Positions 47,801-55,984 of a DNA stretch of 64,000 nucleotides are shown here, piece by piece. Position 1 is the first letter of the stretch, and each line of letters starts with the position of its first letter. A model generated the notes under the pieces. The model was not told the DNA's origin, ran no database searches, and saw nothing but the letters and a program-made list of their open reading frames with translations. The DNA is from Acinetobacter baylyi DSM 14961 = CIP 107474 (GTDB taxonomy: Bacteria; Pseudomonadota; Gammaproteobacteria; Pseudomonadales; Moraxellaceae), in assembly GCF_000368685.1 (NCBI RefSeq), contig NZ_KB849626.1, forward strand, positions 124,001 to 188,000, written 5' to 3'. The position numbers and the translations under genes were made by a program.

Positions 47801-48332
47801 TTTGGCGAGTACCAAACATCATCGCCAGTATGGCCAAAATCCCAGTTAATAACAGTACGCTGTTGGTGGCTGTAGTCAGATGATCAGTAGCCTGATCTAG
47901 GATGACTGCGGTACTGAGGGCGACTGCACGAAGCTGTAATGCCAGATAAGGGATAATCGCGATAACGGCCAGAATGGTAACAAAAGAGGCCAGCGCACCA
48001 CTTTTACCATAACGAGCTGCGATAAAATCGGCAATTGAGGAAATCGCATGGTGCTGTCGGACACGGCCTAACCTGCGCCAGATATCGTAACCAAACCAGA
48101 TAAAAATAAGTGGGCCAAGATAAATGGGGAGAAAAATGATACCTTCACGAACGGCTGCGCCTGTTGCGCCATAAAATGTCCATGATGAACAATATACGCC
48201 GAGTGTGAGACTGAATAATAACATTCGTCCACGTGTGCTCAAGCGGCTGGCATGCTTTTCTCCAAAAAAAGCACAAAGAAATAAGACTAAAATATATAGG
48301 GCAAGTCCACCAATAATAAGCCAGCTATTCAT
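44835..48332 (-). CDS. crbS: CrbS-type hybrid sensor kinase with N-terminal Na+/solute symporter domain
   Basis: An 1165-residue hybrid kinase. Residues 1 to about 500 form an SLC5-type sodium/solute symporter with about 13 membrane segments (SFTLGVYCSSWTFYGATGAAVREG is typical). A STAC-like linker, a PAS domain (about 630-760; VVDENMCLVAWNNQYLKLF), the HisKA domain (AASHDLLQPMHAARL, phospho-His near 815), HATPase_c (DTGPGIAEE, GLGLGLAIVQRM) and a C-terminal receiver domain (phospho-Asp near 1094 in WLIDQH) follow. This architecture is CrbS (MxtR), which senses acetate status and, through CrbR, activates acs. The gene is divergent from yjcH-actP. The ATG at 48332 is preferred to 48365, which has no properly spaced ribosome site. 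Confidence 0.88.
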   Translation of the reverse strand: MNSWLIIGGLALYILVLFLCAFFGEKHASRLSTRGRMLLFSLTLGVYCSSWTFYGATGAAVREGIIFLPIYLGPLIFIWFGYDIWRRLGRVRQHHAISSIADFIAARYGKSGALASFVTILAVIAIIPYLALQLRAVALSTAVILDQATDHLTTATNSVLLLTGILAILAMMFGTRQIANTEQHGGLMLAVAFESFVKLFALLCVAGFFLLESPENISQVSNDVAKTFHNVQMFGVPETFWIQTLLAGLAIICLPRQFHVAVVELRDEKHIRGARRWFAVYLILTTVAIIPIASWALHAAPSFLTIPDVAVLSLPLSFNQDWLSLLAFLGGFSASTGMLLVSSVALSIMLSNDLIMPALWRLNLLSRHDKRLPKFLKLTRRICILAVMLMGFLFFHFFNDIDQLSVFGLLAFSAVAQFAPALIGGLYWRGGSRQGVYTGLITGFVLWTYTLLLPTILRSLPDSYQAIAHQMLLSGPFDFNWLRPEALLGFESFAPLTHGVIWSLGLNTILYIWISKIYRPSVAEQIQAESFFYYETKPLPSHQASTDMSYLNHDAARLKVGDLITLAKRITGEGPTTQAFKQFCEQNNVILNPNSVANGMWWRFTEQYLAGTIGAASSRTLLTTAMVNNGLALGQVANILDQASQWQRFNQNLLMTMIDHMTQGVSVVDENMCLVAWNNQYLKLFDYPKDLVYVGCPIADLIRYNAERGECGPGSIEEHVRKRIHWMKVGSAHEFERFRKDGRVIQMRGNPIEGGGFVTTFADITAFRENEAILEARVSDRTQQLENALSEQQLAREQADKANMSKSRFIAAASHDLLQPMHAARLFSTALEQSVSTQDDRKTLQQLDRALHGAESMLSALLDIARLEGGSLQPKRQSYPLHDLLSDLELQFKSIAAQRHIRLSVHDAKFWIDTDPQWIRRIIQNFVSNALRYTAKGRVVVGVLRSSHRPNHIRIGVWDTGPGIAEEQRIKLFQEFERCGHTSPWGEQGLGLGLAIVQRMTSLLDYPVEVYSTLGKGSCFMIDVPTVAAPKVLVPQHQAVPLKTKAYRILCLDNDETILEGMSTLLSKWGYQVFKATEPEQAFAIIQEHNIQVWLIDQHLNNQQLGLDFITQHRQEQVPVALITADSDPELPQRLKELNIVLLKKPLKPASLRSWLSGLKISSGH

Positions 48333-48514
48333 GCGACCAAATCTGTTAAACACTAGGCATATCATACCTTAAGCCGAGTTAAACCCTTACATATTGATTA
48401 AAATTTAGCGACCAAAGTCTAAGTTACGAACCTCATACAAGATTGTTAACGTTATAGCGTGAAGAAAAAGGATTAAAAAGCGCCCAACGATGGCCGCGAT
48501 ATAAGGAGTAGATT
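48333..48514. promoter_or_regulatory. Divergent promoter region crbS / yjcH-actP with two CGACCAAA copies
   Basis: CGACCAAA occurs at 48334-48341 (directly upstream of crbS) and at 48409-48416 (99 bp before yjcH), in the same orientation and 75 bp apart. The octamer also lies upstream of acs. A TTATAG-like -10 at about 48454 and an AAGGAG ribosome site serve yjcH. Confidence 0.35.
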
Positions 48515-48847
48515 ATGGATGACGTTCAGGTAGAGCGAATTCTACAAAATCCCAAATTTAAAAAAATGGTGAGCAAGAAAGCAACATTGAGTTGGACACT
48601 GACTATCATCATGCTCATTGTCTATGTTGGGTTCATGCTACTGGTGGGATATAACAAAGAGTTTTTGATGAGTTCATTTAGTGGTGGTGTAACCACGTGG
48701 GGAATTCCACTGGGTTTAGGCATCATTGTTCTGTCATTTGTTCTATGTGGTGTCTATTCGTACATTGCAAACAATACACTCGATCAACTCAATGAAGAAG
48801 CATTGAGAGAAGTCGAAAATATTACTCATGAAAAAGGACTGCACTAA
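48515..48847 (+). CDS. yjcH: DUF485 membrane protein YjcH, partner of acetate permease
   Basis: A 110-residue inner-membrane protein of the DUF485 family with two membrane segments: [18 protein letters not shown] near residue 30 and [23 protein letters not shown] near 70. The conserved N-terminal [15 protein letters not shown] motif precedes them. YjcH is almost always encoded directly before actP and is thought to assist the permease. Here actP begins one base after its stop codon. The ATG has an excellent AAGGAG ribosome site. Confidence 0.93.
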   Translation: MDDVQVERILQNPKFKKMVSKKATLSWTLTIIMLIVYVGFMLLVGYNKEFLMSSFSGGVTTWGIPLGLGIIVLSFVLCGVYSYIANNTLDQLNEEALREVENITHEKGLH

Positions 48848-48848
48848 G

Positions 48849-50564
48849 ATGAAATGGAATTCATTCAAAGCGTTGGCTTTAATGGCAGTTGGAGTACTCT
48901 TCTCTACACTTGCGATGGCAAGTCCTGATCTGGGTCAGTCAGAGCAGCAAGCAACAAACTGGCATGCAATTATCATGTTTGTTGCGTTTGTTGGAGGAAC
49001 TTTGTTCATTACAAAATGGGCAGCCAAGCAAACCACCAGTACCAAAGATTTCTATACAGCAGGCGGCGGTATTTCTGGTTTCCAGAATGGTCTGGCGATT
49101 GCTGGGGACTATATGTCGGCTGCTTCGTTCCTGGGTATTTCGGCTTTAGTGTTTAGTTCAGGATTCGATGGTTTACTGTATTCTCTAGGTTTTATGGTGG
49201 GCTGGCCAATCGTATTGTTCTTGATTGCCGAGCGCTTACGTAACTTGGGCAAATATAATCTATCTGATGTAGTGTCATTCCGTCTGGAAGAAAAGCCAGT
49301 GCGTACGCTTGCTGCATTTAGCTCGCTGGTGGTTGTAGCATTTTATCTGATTGCGCAAATGGTGGGTGCAGGGCAATTGATCAAGCTTCTCTTTGGCTTG
49401 AACTATAATATTGCGGTTGTGATTGTGGGTTTACTCATGATGGCTTATGTCATCTTTGGTGGCATGCTAGCAACCACTTGGGTACAAATTATTAAAGCAG
49501 TGCTTTTGCTCTCAGGTGCAACCTTCATGGCATTTATGGTCATGAAAGCAGTCGGCTTTAGCTTTAGTAACATGTTCACTCAGGCCATTGATGTTTATGC
49601 CAATGTTCGTAATATCAGTCTGGATGATGCAGCCAAGATTATGGGGCCAGGTAAACTCGCTGCGAATCCAATCGATGCGATTTCTCTTGGTTTGGCATTG
49701 ATGTTTGGTACTGCGGGATTGCCACATATTTTGATGCGTTTCTTTACAGTGAAAGATGCGAAAGAAGCACGTAAATCTGTTGTAGTGGCTACAGGATTCA
49801 TTGGTTATTTCTACCTGCTCACGTTTATTATTGGCTTCGGTGCGATTCTGTTTGTTTCAAACAATCCACAGTTCCTTGATGTTGCCAAAATGGCAGTGAC
49901 AGGCAAACTTGAGTTGATGGGCGGGAATAACATGGCTGCGGTGCATTTAAGTGATGCATTGGGCGGCGATTTATTCATGGGCTTCATTTCAGCAGTGGCT
50001 TTCGCAACCATTCTTGCGGTTGTTGCGGGTTTAACGCTGTCTGGCGCCTCTGCGATTTCACACGACTTATATGCCAACGTATTTAGAAAAGGCAAAACTA
50101 CGCCTGAATCTGAATTACGTATGTCTAAAATCGCAACACTTGGTCTTGCAATTTTTGCGATGATTTTGGGTATTCTGTTTGAAAAGCAAAACGTGGCTTT
50201 CATGGTTGGTTTAGCATTCTCGGTTGCGTGTTGTGCCAATTTCCCAGTTCTTGTACTTTCAATGTTCTGGAAAGGTTTAACTACGCGCGGTGCAGTGATT
50301 GGTGGTGTAGTTGGTTTAACAACTGCGGTGGTGCTCATTATTCTGTCTAAAGCAGTGTGGGTGGATACTCTCAAGATTTCAGATACACCAATTAACCCAT
50401 TTAATGGTCCTGCAATCTTTGCAATGCCATTGTCATTCCTATGCTGCTGGTTCTTTTCAATCACAGATAACTCAGCACGTGCTAAAGCTGAACGTAAAGC
50501 ATTTGATGCGCAATATGTTCGCTCAATGACAGGGGTTGGAATTTCAGGTGCATCGGATCACTAA
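48849..50564 (+). CDS. actP: Cation/acetate symporter ActP
   Basis: A 571-residue sodium/solute symporter (SLC5/SSS family) that imports acetate and other short carboxylates. An N-terminal signal-like segment (ending TLAMASP) is followed by 13 membrane segments. Family motifs include [33 protein letters not shown] near residue 65 and [24 protein letters not shown] near 290. The frame is open 21 bp further upstream inside yjcH, but the ATG at 48849 matches homologues. With acs it gives acetate uptake and activation. It is the natural target of the divergent CrbS kinase. Confidence 0.96.
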   Translation: MKWNSFKALALMAVGVLFSTLAMASPDLGQSEQQATNWHAIIMFVAFVGGTLFITKWAAKQTTSTKDFYTAGGGISGFQNGLAIAGDYMSAASFLGISALVFSSGFDGLLYSLGFMVGWPIVLFLIAERLRNLGKYNLSDVVSFRLEEKPVRTLAAFSSLVVVAFYLIAQMVGAGQLIKLLFGLNYNIAVVIVGLLMMAYVIFGGMLATTWVQIIKAVLLLSGATFMAFMVMKAVGFSFSNMFTQAIDVYANVRNISLDDAAKIMGPGKLAANPIDAISLGLALMFGTAGLPHILMRFFTVKDAKEARKSVVVATGFIGYFYLLTFIIGFGAILFVSNNPQFLDVAKMAVTGKLELMGGNNMAAVHLSDALGGDLFMGFISAVAFATILAVVAGLTLSGASAISHDLYANVFRKGKTTPESELRMSKIATLGLAIFAMILGILFEKQNVAFMVGLAFSVACCANFPVLVLSMFWKGLTTRGAVIGGVVGLTTAVVLIILSKAVWVDTLKISDTPINPFNGPAIFAMPLSFLCCWFFSITDNSARAKAERKAFDAQYVRSMTGVGISGASDH

Positions 50565-50578
50565 AAAATAAATTTAAT

Positions 50579-50607
50579 AAAAAAAGCGCTTAGAGCGCTT
50601 TTTTTAT
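50579..50607. terminator. Terminator between actP and the lipoprotein gene
   Basis: AAAAAGCGCT (50581-50590) pairs with AGCGCTTTTT (50594-50603) over a 3-nt loop. It serves both convergent genes; the lipoprotein stop codon touches its right arm. Confidence 0.88.
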
Positions 50608-50981
50608 TGCTTGGTATAGACCTGACCATTGAGTTGCATTTGCCAGTGCTGGTTTTGTTGATAAGGCGCACGGTCAATCCGAAACACCTGACCAAATTCA
50701 CCTTGCCCAATCTGGAACTGCTTTTGATCAAATTGAGTAATACTGGCTTTTAAATCTGACCTGGACGACATTTCTACGTCACTATGAGCTGTTTGTTTTT
50801 CTTCAGTTTCTTTGTGCCGATATTCAACTTGGCCATTTTTTTCAATCACGAGCGTATCGTGATCGCTCTGCCATTTTCCGATAAAATCAGGGTGTTGCTC
50901 CAGCATAGGGTTTGTTTTACCACAGCCCACCAGAAATAATGCCAAGCTACAGCTCATAAATAAAGATGCTTTTGTTCTCAT
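50604..50981 (-). CDS. Small predicted lipoprotein, unknown function
   Basis: A 125-residue protein with a lipoprotein signal (MRTKASLFMSCSLALFLVGC, lipobox LVGC, acylated Cys at residue 20). The mature part is short and beta-rich, beginning FIGKWQSDHDTLVIEKNGQVEYR, a pattern seen in small lipocalin- or META-like stress lipoproteins. I do not recognise a named family. It lies convergent with actP and on its own, with 197 bp before the next gene on its upstream side. Probably an outer-membrane-anchored envelope protein. Confidence 0.82.
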   Translation of the reverse strand: MRTKASLFMSCSLALFLVGCGKTNPMLEQHPDFIGKWQSDHDTLVIEKNGQVEYRHKETEEKQTAHSDVEMSSRSDLKASITQFDQKQFQIGQGEFGQVFRIDRAPYQQNQHWQMQLNGQVYTKQ

Positions 50982-51178
50982 GAATATTCCTCATTAAATG
51001 AGAGGGGTGTTAAAAGTATGAGAGTTTGTCTGGTGATATAGTAGATATTTTTGATGAAAATATGTGAAGAAAAGTTGAGAATGCAAAAATCAGATATAGC
51101 TTTGCATGTGACTATGTTAGTTTGATCCAAATCATCCATATATCAATATCTAAAACAAAAAATAGAGGCTATTTGTAG

Positions 51179-51871
51179 ATGTCGATTGCATATCAGTTCT
51201 GGAAAAAATTTCGATTATTACCCTCAGCATGGCTGTTATTGGTACAGTTTTTTATTCTCATTTTATCTTTTCTCACCAGTGATCAGGGAACCTATAGGGT
51301 GGTGGTCTGGATTTTGGGAGTCTTAGCTCTCCTACTGATTGGTCGTGTGATACGTGAAACTTATGTATTTACGTTTATTGGATTATTTTTCGTATTGGGT
51401 GCCTTATTTTTCTCTATTTTAATTTTATTGGGTTTTCATCAGGTTTCTATTCAAGTCCTCACGCATGTTTTTGAAGCTTGTGCCTATTTTTATGCAGCAT
51501 ACGGTTTACTCAGATATATGTTTGCTGACCGCTATTTGACCAAAGATGAACTGTTTGCTGCAGGTGCGGTGTTCACTTTAATCGCTTGGGGTTTTGCTTT
51601 TTTATATAATATCTGTCAGTTGGTGGTGCCTATGAGCTTTAGTAAACCTGATCACCAAGGATTACAAAGCTGGTTAGATCTATTGTTTTTAAGTTTTAGC
51701 TTGCAGTCGGCAACGGGGTTATCTGATATTTTCCCAGTGAGTTCGGCGGCAAGAGTGATTGCCATTTTACAAATGTTTTTTGGCGTGATGTTTTTGGCGG
51801 TTGTAGTATCGCGTTTGGTTGCACTGCAATATATTTCATATACACCGTCAACTAAAGAAAAAAACGAATAA
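51179..51871 (+). CDS. Ion-channel-like membrane protein with degenerate selectivity filter
   Basis: A 230-residue membrane protein with about six hydrophobic segments (residues 17-35, 41-60, 64-86, 95-110, 125-150, 195-220). The C-terminal part resembles the pore loop and inner helix of two-TM potassium channels (LDLLFLSFSLQSATGLSDIFPVSS then ARVIAILQMFFGVMFLAVVVSRLV). The filter, however, reads TGLSD near residue 178 instead of TVGYGD, so K+ selectivity cannot be assumed. No regulatory RCK domain follows. It lies upstream of a BCCT osmolyte transporter, separated by 151 bp. A related family annotated simply as ion channel exists in Acinetobacter. The start at 51179 lacks a strong ribosome site. 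Confidence 0.7.
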   Translation: MSIAYQFWKKFRLLPSAWLLLVQFFILILSFLTSDQGTYRVVVWILGVLALLLIGRVIRETYVFTFIGLFFVLGALFFSILILLGFHQVSIQVLTHVFEACAYFYAAYGLLRYMFADRYLTKDELFAAGAVFTLIAWGFAFLYNICQLVVPMSFSKPDHQGLQSWLDLLFLSFSLQSATGLSDIFPVSSAARVIAILQMFFGVMFLAVVVSRLVALQYISYTPSTKEKNE

Positions 51872-52022
51872 AGAAAGTTACAGCTCTACAACCTCTTTAA
51901 CTTTCAGATACCTATACAATAGAGCTCGCGCAGTTTGTGCTAATTTTACATTTTTCACGATAGTGAAGCTTTCTTTGACATTTTTTTGTCATCCGTTAAA
52001 TGAAGAATAACATGGGGGATCT

Positions 52023-54005
52023 ATGCCTTCCAAAACCTCATCTAGGTTTGCAAACATTAATCCAAATGTATTTGTAAGTACGATTATGATCATTGCAATT
52101 TTTCTTGCAATTGTAATTTTAGCTCCAGATGCATTTGAATTGTTGACTCAACAATTAAAAAACTGGATTACAGAATCATTTAGTTGGTTCTATGTATTAT
52201 CGGTTGCCTTCTTTCTAATTGTACTCGGTTATATCGCCTGCTCATCGAGCGGAAAAATCAAGTTAGGTCCAGATCATAGTCAGCCTGATTATAGTAATAG
52301 CTCTTGGTTTGCCATGCTATTTACTGCTGGTATGGGCATCGGACTCATGTTCTTCGGGATTGCTGAACCGATTATGCATTATGTGAGCCCACCTTCTGGT
52401 GAGCCAGAAACAATTTTAGCTGCCCAGCAATCTATGCGCGTAACCTTCTTCCATTGGGGATTACACGCCTGGGGGATTTACGCGATTGTGGCATTATCTT
52501 TGTCTTATTTTGCTTATCGTCATGATTTACCCTTAAAGATTCGCTCTTCTCTTTATCCTCTTATTGGTAAGAAAATTTATGGACCGATGGGAGATGCAGT
52601 TGATACCTTTGCGACCATTGGGACAATTTTTGGTGTTGCTACAACGCTCGGCTTTGGGGTTACCCAAATTAGCTCTGGCTTAAATTACTTATTCGGATTT
52701 GAACCCACTTCTTTTTCTAAGGTTGTTCTGATTATTATCGTGAGTGCCATGGCTGCCTTGTCGGTCGGGTTGGGTCTGGACAAAGGGGTAAAACGCCTTG
52801 CAGAGTTAAATCTGGTCTTGGCTGTCACGCTTTTAGCGTTTGTTTTCTTCACGAGTGCAACGGTTTATTTGCTCCAAACGACAATCCAGAATACGGGTCA
52901 ATATATTTCCAATCTTTTTGAAATGACCTTTAATCTCTATGCCTATCAACCCAATGGCTGGATTGGTGGCTGGACAATTATGTACTGGGCATGGTGGATT
53001 TCTTGGTCGCCATTTGTGGGGATGTTTATTGCACGTGTATCACGCGGACGTACCATTCGAGAGTTTATTATTGGTGTCATGCTGATTCCGACAGGTTTTA
53101 CCCTGATCTGGATGGGATTCATGGGTAATGCTGGCTTGTATAGCATTTTGCATGACGGTAATCTCAGCCTGCTTAATGCAGTACAACGTGACTCATCTGT
53201 TGCTTTGTTTGAATTTTTACATAGTTTACCTTTTTCTGGTGTGATGAGCCTATTGGCGACGGTGCTGGTGGTTTTATTCTTTGTGACCTCTGCAGATTCG
53301 GGCGCATTGGTGGTGGATTATCTGACAGCCAAGTCTGAAGATTCTCCAGTATGGCAGCGTTTATTTTGGATTGTAGTGATGGCAGGTCTGGCGATTATCT
53401 TGCTATTGGCCGGTGGTTTGACTGCGTTACAATCTGCTACGATCATGAGTGCTTTACCATTTACCTTTATCATGTTGCTCATTTGTTGGGGACTGATTAA
53501 AGCGCTCAGGATCGACTCAACCAAAATGCAAGCGATTCAGGAAGCGAGAACTACACCACGTGCGATACAAAATCCACGTAGTTGGCAGCAACGCCTTGGA
53601 TTGATCATGCATTATCCGCACTCTAAAGTGGAGGTAGATGCTTATATCAAAAAGCATGTTCAGCGTGCTTTTGAAAGTCTGGAACGTGAGTTTAAGCGTC
53701 GTCATCTTACTGTGGCGATTAGTGAAACAGATGATGGCCTACAGCTTAAAGTGGATCATCATGATGAAATCAATTTTATTTATCATGTTGTTTCACGTGA
53801 AACAATGCCACCAAGTTTTATGCTAGAACAGGAACATAACGCGGATGTTGAAAAATACTTTCAGGCCGAAGTGTTTTTGAGAGAAGGTGGACAGAATTAC
53901 GACGTAATGGACTGGACTGAAGAAGATTTAATTCAGGATATTATCGATCAGTACGAACGTCATCTCTACTTCTTGAGTGTAATGCGTGCTCAAACTGGAA
54001 ATTAA
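52023..54005 (+). CDS. betT: BCCT family transporter (BetT-like choline/betaine)
   Basis: A 660-residue secondary transporter of the betaine/choline/carnitine family with 12 membrane segments. Diagnostic motifs are AGMGIGLMFFGIAEPIMHY near residue 100 and the tryptophan-rich YWAWWISWSPFVGMFIARVSRGRTIREF signature near 320-347. A soluble C-terminal domain of about 150 residues (from about 500 on) is typical of BetT-type proton-coupled choline transporters that sense osmotic stress. No betA/betB/betI genes are in the window, so choline specificity is likely but not proven by context. A GGGG ribosome site precedes the ATG. A strong terminator follows. Confidence 0.85.
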   Translation: MPSKTSSRFANINPNVFVSTIMIIAIFLAIVILAPDAFELLTQQLKNWITESFSWFYVLSVAFFLIVLGYIACSSSGKIKLGPDHSQPDYSNSSWFAMLFTAGMGIGLMFFGIAEPIMHYVSPPSGEPETILAAQQSMRVTFFHWGLHAWGIYAIVALSLSYFAYRHDLPLKIRSSLYPLIGKKIYGPMGDAVDTFATIGTIFGVATTLGFGVTQISSGLNYLFGFEPTSFSKVVLIIIVSAMAALSVGLGLDKGVKRLAELNLVLAVTLLAFVFFTSATVYLLQTTIQNTGQYISNLFEMTFNLYAYQPNGWIGGWTIMYWAWWISWSPFVGMFIARVSRGRTIREFIIGVMLIPTGFTLIWMGFMGNAGLYSILHDGNLSLLNAVQRDSSVALFEFLHSLPFSGVMSLLATVLVVLFFVTSADSGALVVDYLTAKSEDSPVWQRLFWIVVMAGLAIILLLAGGLTALQSATIMSALPFTFIMLLICWGLIKALRIDSTKMQAIQEARTTPRAIQNPRSWQQRLGLIMHYPHSKVEVDAYIKKHVQRAFESLEREFKRRHLTVAISETDDGLQLKVDHHDEINFIYHVVSRETMPPSFMLEQEHNADVEKYFQAEVFLREGGQNYDVMDWTEEDLIQDIIDQYERHLYFLSVMRAQTGN

Positions 54006-54017
54006 ATATTCAGACGT

Positions 54018-54045
54018 AAAAAAGGACTCATAAGAGTCCTTTTTT
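54018..54045. terminator. Bidirectional terminator between betT and omp33-36
   Basis: GGACTC (54024-54029) pairs with GAGTCC (54034-54039) over ATAA, extended by six A-T pairs on each side. Genes converge here. Confidence 0.9.
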
Positions 54046-54064
54046 ATAGGTCGATCATTTCGAA

Positions 54065-54967
54065 TTAGAAACGAGCTTTAGCATTCAAACCGATTGTTTG
54101 AGTGTCAAATGTAGAACCTTTTACATCAGCTTTGATGTAAGACGCGCCAACAGAAACTGCTGGAGTGATGAAGTAGTTGACGTTACCGCCCCATGCTTGA
54201 CGGAATTCACCAAGGTTTTGACCTTTGATGTTTGCTTTGCCATCGTTACCGATGAAAGTTGCACCCACGCTCAACTTAGGTGTGAGGTAAAGATCAGTTT
54301 TCAAACCGTATTGGTTTTCTTGACCAAATGCACCAGTTGCTTCAAAGCCAATCGCCATGTTAGTACCATCGATAGGACCCACATATTTAGCACGTGCAGT
54401 TACAGCGTCTTGATCGTTCTGGATCGCAGCAGTTTGGTTTACAGCTGAATAGATACCGTTGCTGATGATACCGAAGTTATCAAGAGAGAATTGGTTTGCA
54501 ACACTTGTATAACCAACAGCCATCAAGAAGTTAGGAAGCAACATTGCACCTACTTCTAATGCATAACGGTCGCCATTGTCATCGCGAGAAATTGCATTTT
54601 TACCATCAACATCAGTATGGTTATAAGATGCGCTTGCATATACAGGAAGGTATGGAGTTGGAAGGTAAGTTTCACCTTTAACACCGTATGTACCAACGTG
54701 ATAATTTAGACCGTTGTTTTGGTCGTATTGTTGGTAGCTGTAACCAAGAGATACACTAGATGCTTGGTTTAAGAAAGCTGCTTCAGCTAAAGGGCCTTTA
54801 GAAGCGTCAACATCTTTCAAATAGAAAGTACCTGCAACGTCACCAGTGAAGTTTTTGTCATTTGCAGTAGTGTCTACAAATTCAGATTGACCTTGAACTT
54901 CAACTTGGTACGCTTGAGCGCCGGTCATGGCTAATAATAGAGCAGTGGCTAAACCGAGTTTTTTCAT
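54065..54967 (-). CDS. Omp33-36 (Omp34) outer-membrane porin
   Basis: A 300-residue outer-membrane porin closely matching my memory of A. baumannii Omp33-36. The signal peptide MKKLGLATALLLAMTGAQA is followed by the mature start YQVEVQGQSEFVDTTANDKN. TFYLKDVDASKGPLAEAAFLNQASSVSLGYSYQQYD follows, and the terminal strand ends in KARF. In A. baumannii it acts as a water/solute channel and has been linked to virulence and carbapenem susceptibility; that is literature knowledge, not visible here. The ATG at 54967 gives the proper signal peptide. A good promoter lies just upstream. A shorter paralogue is encoded at 14536-15309. Confidence 0.93.
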   Translation of the reverse strand: MKKLGLATALLLAMTGAQAYQVEVQGQSEFVDTTANDKNFTGDVAGTFYLKDVDASKGPLAEAAFLNQASSVSLGYSYQQYDQNNGLNYHVGTYGVKGETYLPTPYLPVYASASYNHTDVDGKNAISRDDNGDRYALEVGAMLLPNFLMAVGYTSVANQFSLDNFGIISNGIYSAVNQTAAIQNDQDAVTARAKYVGPIDGTNMAIGFEATGAFGQENQYGLKTDLYLTPKLSVGATFIGNDGKANIKGQNLGEFRQAWGGNVNYFITPAVSVGASYIKADVKGSTFDTQTIGLNAKARF

Positions 54968-55005
54968 AAGAGTTTCCAGCATTACCAAAAGATTAAGCTG
55001 GGGTC

Positions 55006-55033
55006 ATTGTATTGTAACAAATTATATAGTCAA
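55006..55033 (-). promoter_or_regulatory. Promoter of omp33-36
   Basis: Read on the minus strand: -35 TTGACT (55028-55033), 16-bp spacer, -10 TACAAT (55006-55011), about 40 bp before the start codon. Strong consensus for a highly expressed porin. Confidence 0.62.
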
Positions 55034-55460
55034 TGATTGTTCACACAATGCAATGCTGAATAAAAAATAGTCTGATTGTTCTGTATAAAATATGATCAAT
55101 TGAAAATTTTTATGTCAACCTGAAAAAAATCTATTTTTACAACTAGCTATCATATTTTTAATGCCATAAAAAAATATTTTGGCATAAATAATAAGCAGAT
55201 TTTCAATTGTTAAATTAGATCAATTAAATTTAAATTATCGTTAAAAACTTTTATTAAAAGTATTTAAATTCTCAGTTTTTTTATAAAAATAACCTGAGTC
55301 CTTGCTAAAAATCACTAAAATAGTTCACAAAACTCCAAATTAGTGCGAAATAAATTATATTTCAGGCTAAAAAGTGTGCAATTAATTTGCATTAGTGTGA
55401 TGTATGTCACTTTATTTTGCTTATTTGAAGTTTTTATCAAATCTTAGTGTTTTAGTTGGG
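55034..55460. other. Very AT-rich gene-free stretch upstream of omp33-36
   Basis: No gene. Long A and T runs, and a weak TGCCA/TGGCA hairpin at 55161-55183. It may bind nucleoid proteins such as H-NS, which is inference from composition only. Confidence 0.5.
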
Positions 55461-55488
55461 TTTACAGGCTGAAATTTTTTTGCATAAT
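55461..55488 (+). promoter_or_regulatory. Promoter of the sRNA candidate
   Basis: -35 TTTACA (55461-55466), 16-bp spacer, -10 CATAAT (55483-55488). It would start transcription near 55495. Confidence 0.5.
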
Positions 55489-55494
55489 AATGAA

Positions 55495-55592
55495 CATCAA
55501 GCATGCATTTCTATTTGAAATTGATGGCTTGGTGCTTCCAAACAGAGTATTTGTTTTATATGCCCAGCTTTCCCCAAGGCTGGGTTTTTTTT
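55495..55592 (+). ncRNA. Candidate small RNA with a strong rho-independent terminator
   Basis: A 9-bp GC-rich stem (CCCAGCTTT at 55563-55571, AAGGCTGGG at 55576-55584, loop CCCC) followed by eight T ends a region without any ORF, about 400 bp from the nearest plus-strand gene. Upstream lie a promoter-like pair at 55461-55488 and a 5' hairpin formed by CAAGC/GCTTG (55498-55502 with 55527-55531) closing over ATTTC/GAAAT (55507-55511 with 55517-55521). The span between the 5' hairpin and the terminator is unpaired by eye, as in many Hfq-bound RNAs. I do not recognise the family. Confidence 0.6.
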
Positions 55593-55704
55593 ATGCGTAT
55601 CATTGCTGTTTTCTGATGATTCTTTTTATTTAAAATATTTAGAAGATGAGATTTAGGTGATAAAGCAACGTGATTTCAAGCCGAGAAATAGTGACTAAAT
55701 TAAT

Positions 55705-55778
55705 GAAAAAATGCCTAGCAGATATTTGAAAAACTGCTAGGCAATAAAAGGATGCAGAAATTGGGAGAGCATCCTTTT
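55705..55778 (-). terminator. Two adjacent perfect 10-bp hairpins, minus-strand terminator pair
   Basis: TGCCTAGCAG (55712-55721) pairs with CTGCTAGGCA (55734-55743), and read on the minus strand it is followed by a T run (55706-55711). Two bases away AAAAGGATGC (55746-55755) pairs with GCATCCTTTT (55769-55778), symmetric for both strands. No annotated minus-strand gene lies upstream of them, so they end an unknown transcript or belong to a structured element. Confidence 0.6.
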
Positions 55779-55984
55779 GAGGAAAGTTTTAAAGAAAAAT
55801 TTAAATCTGTAATGCCATTATGAAGTATCTCTAAACTTTTGAAAAATTGTTTATTTTTATAAGAACCATAGGTAAACACGATAGCGTATAGTTAATTTTT
55901 TTTATGCTGCACTATAAGTTATTGCTAAATAATAAAGATTTTAAGTTAAAATATCATGACAGAAACAGCCTATTCTAATTTTAA

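Noticed and set aside
49811..50464. 217-codon minus-strand ORF antisense to actP
   Set aside because: Low-complexity composition rich in Ala, Lys and Pro as expected from the reverse frame of a membrane protein gene; no ribosome site, and the plus-strand product is clearly ActP.
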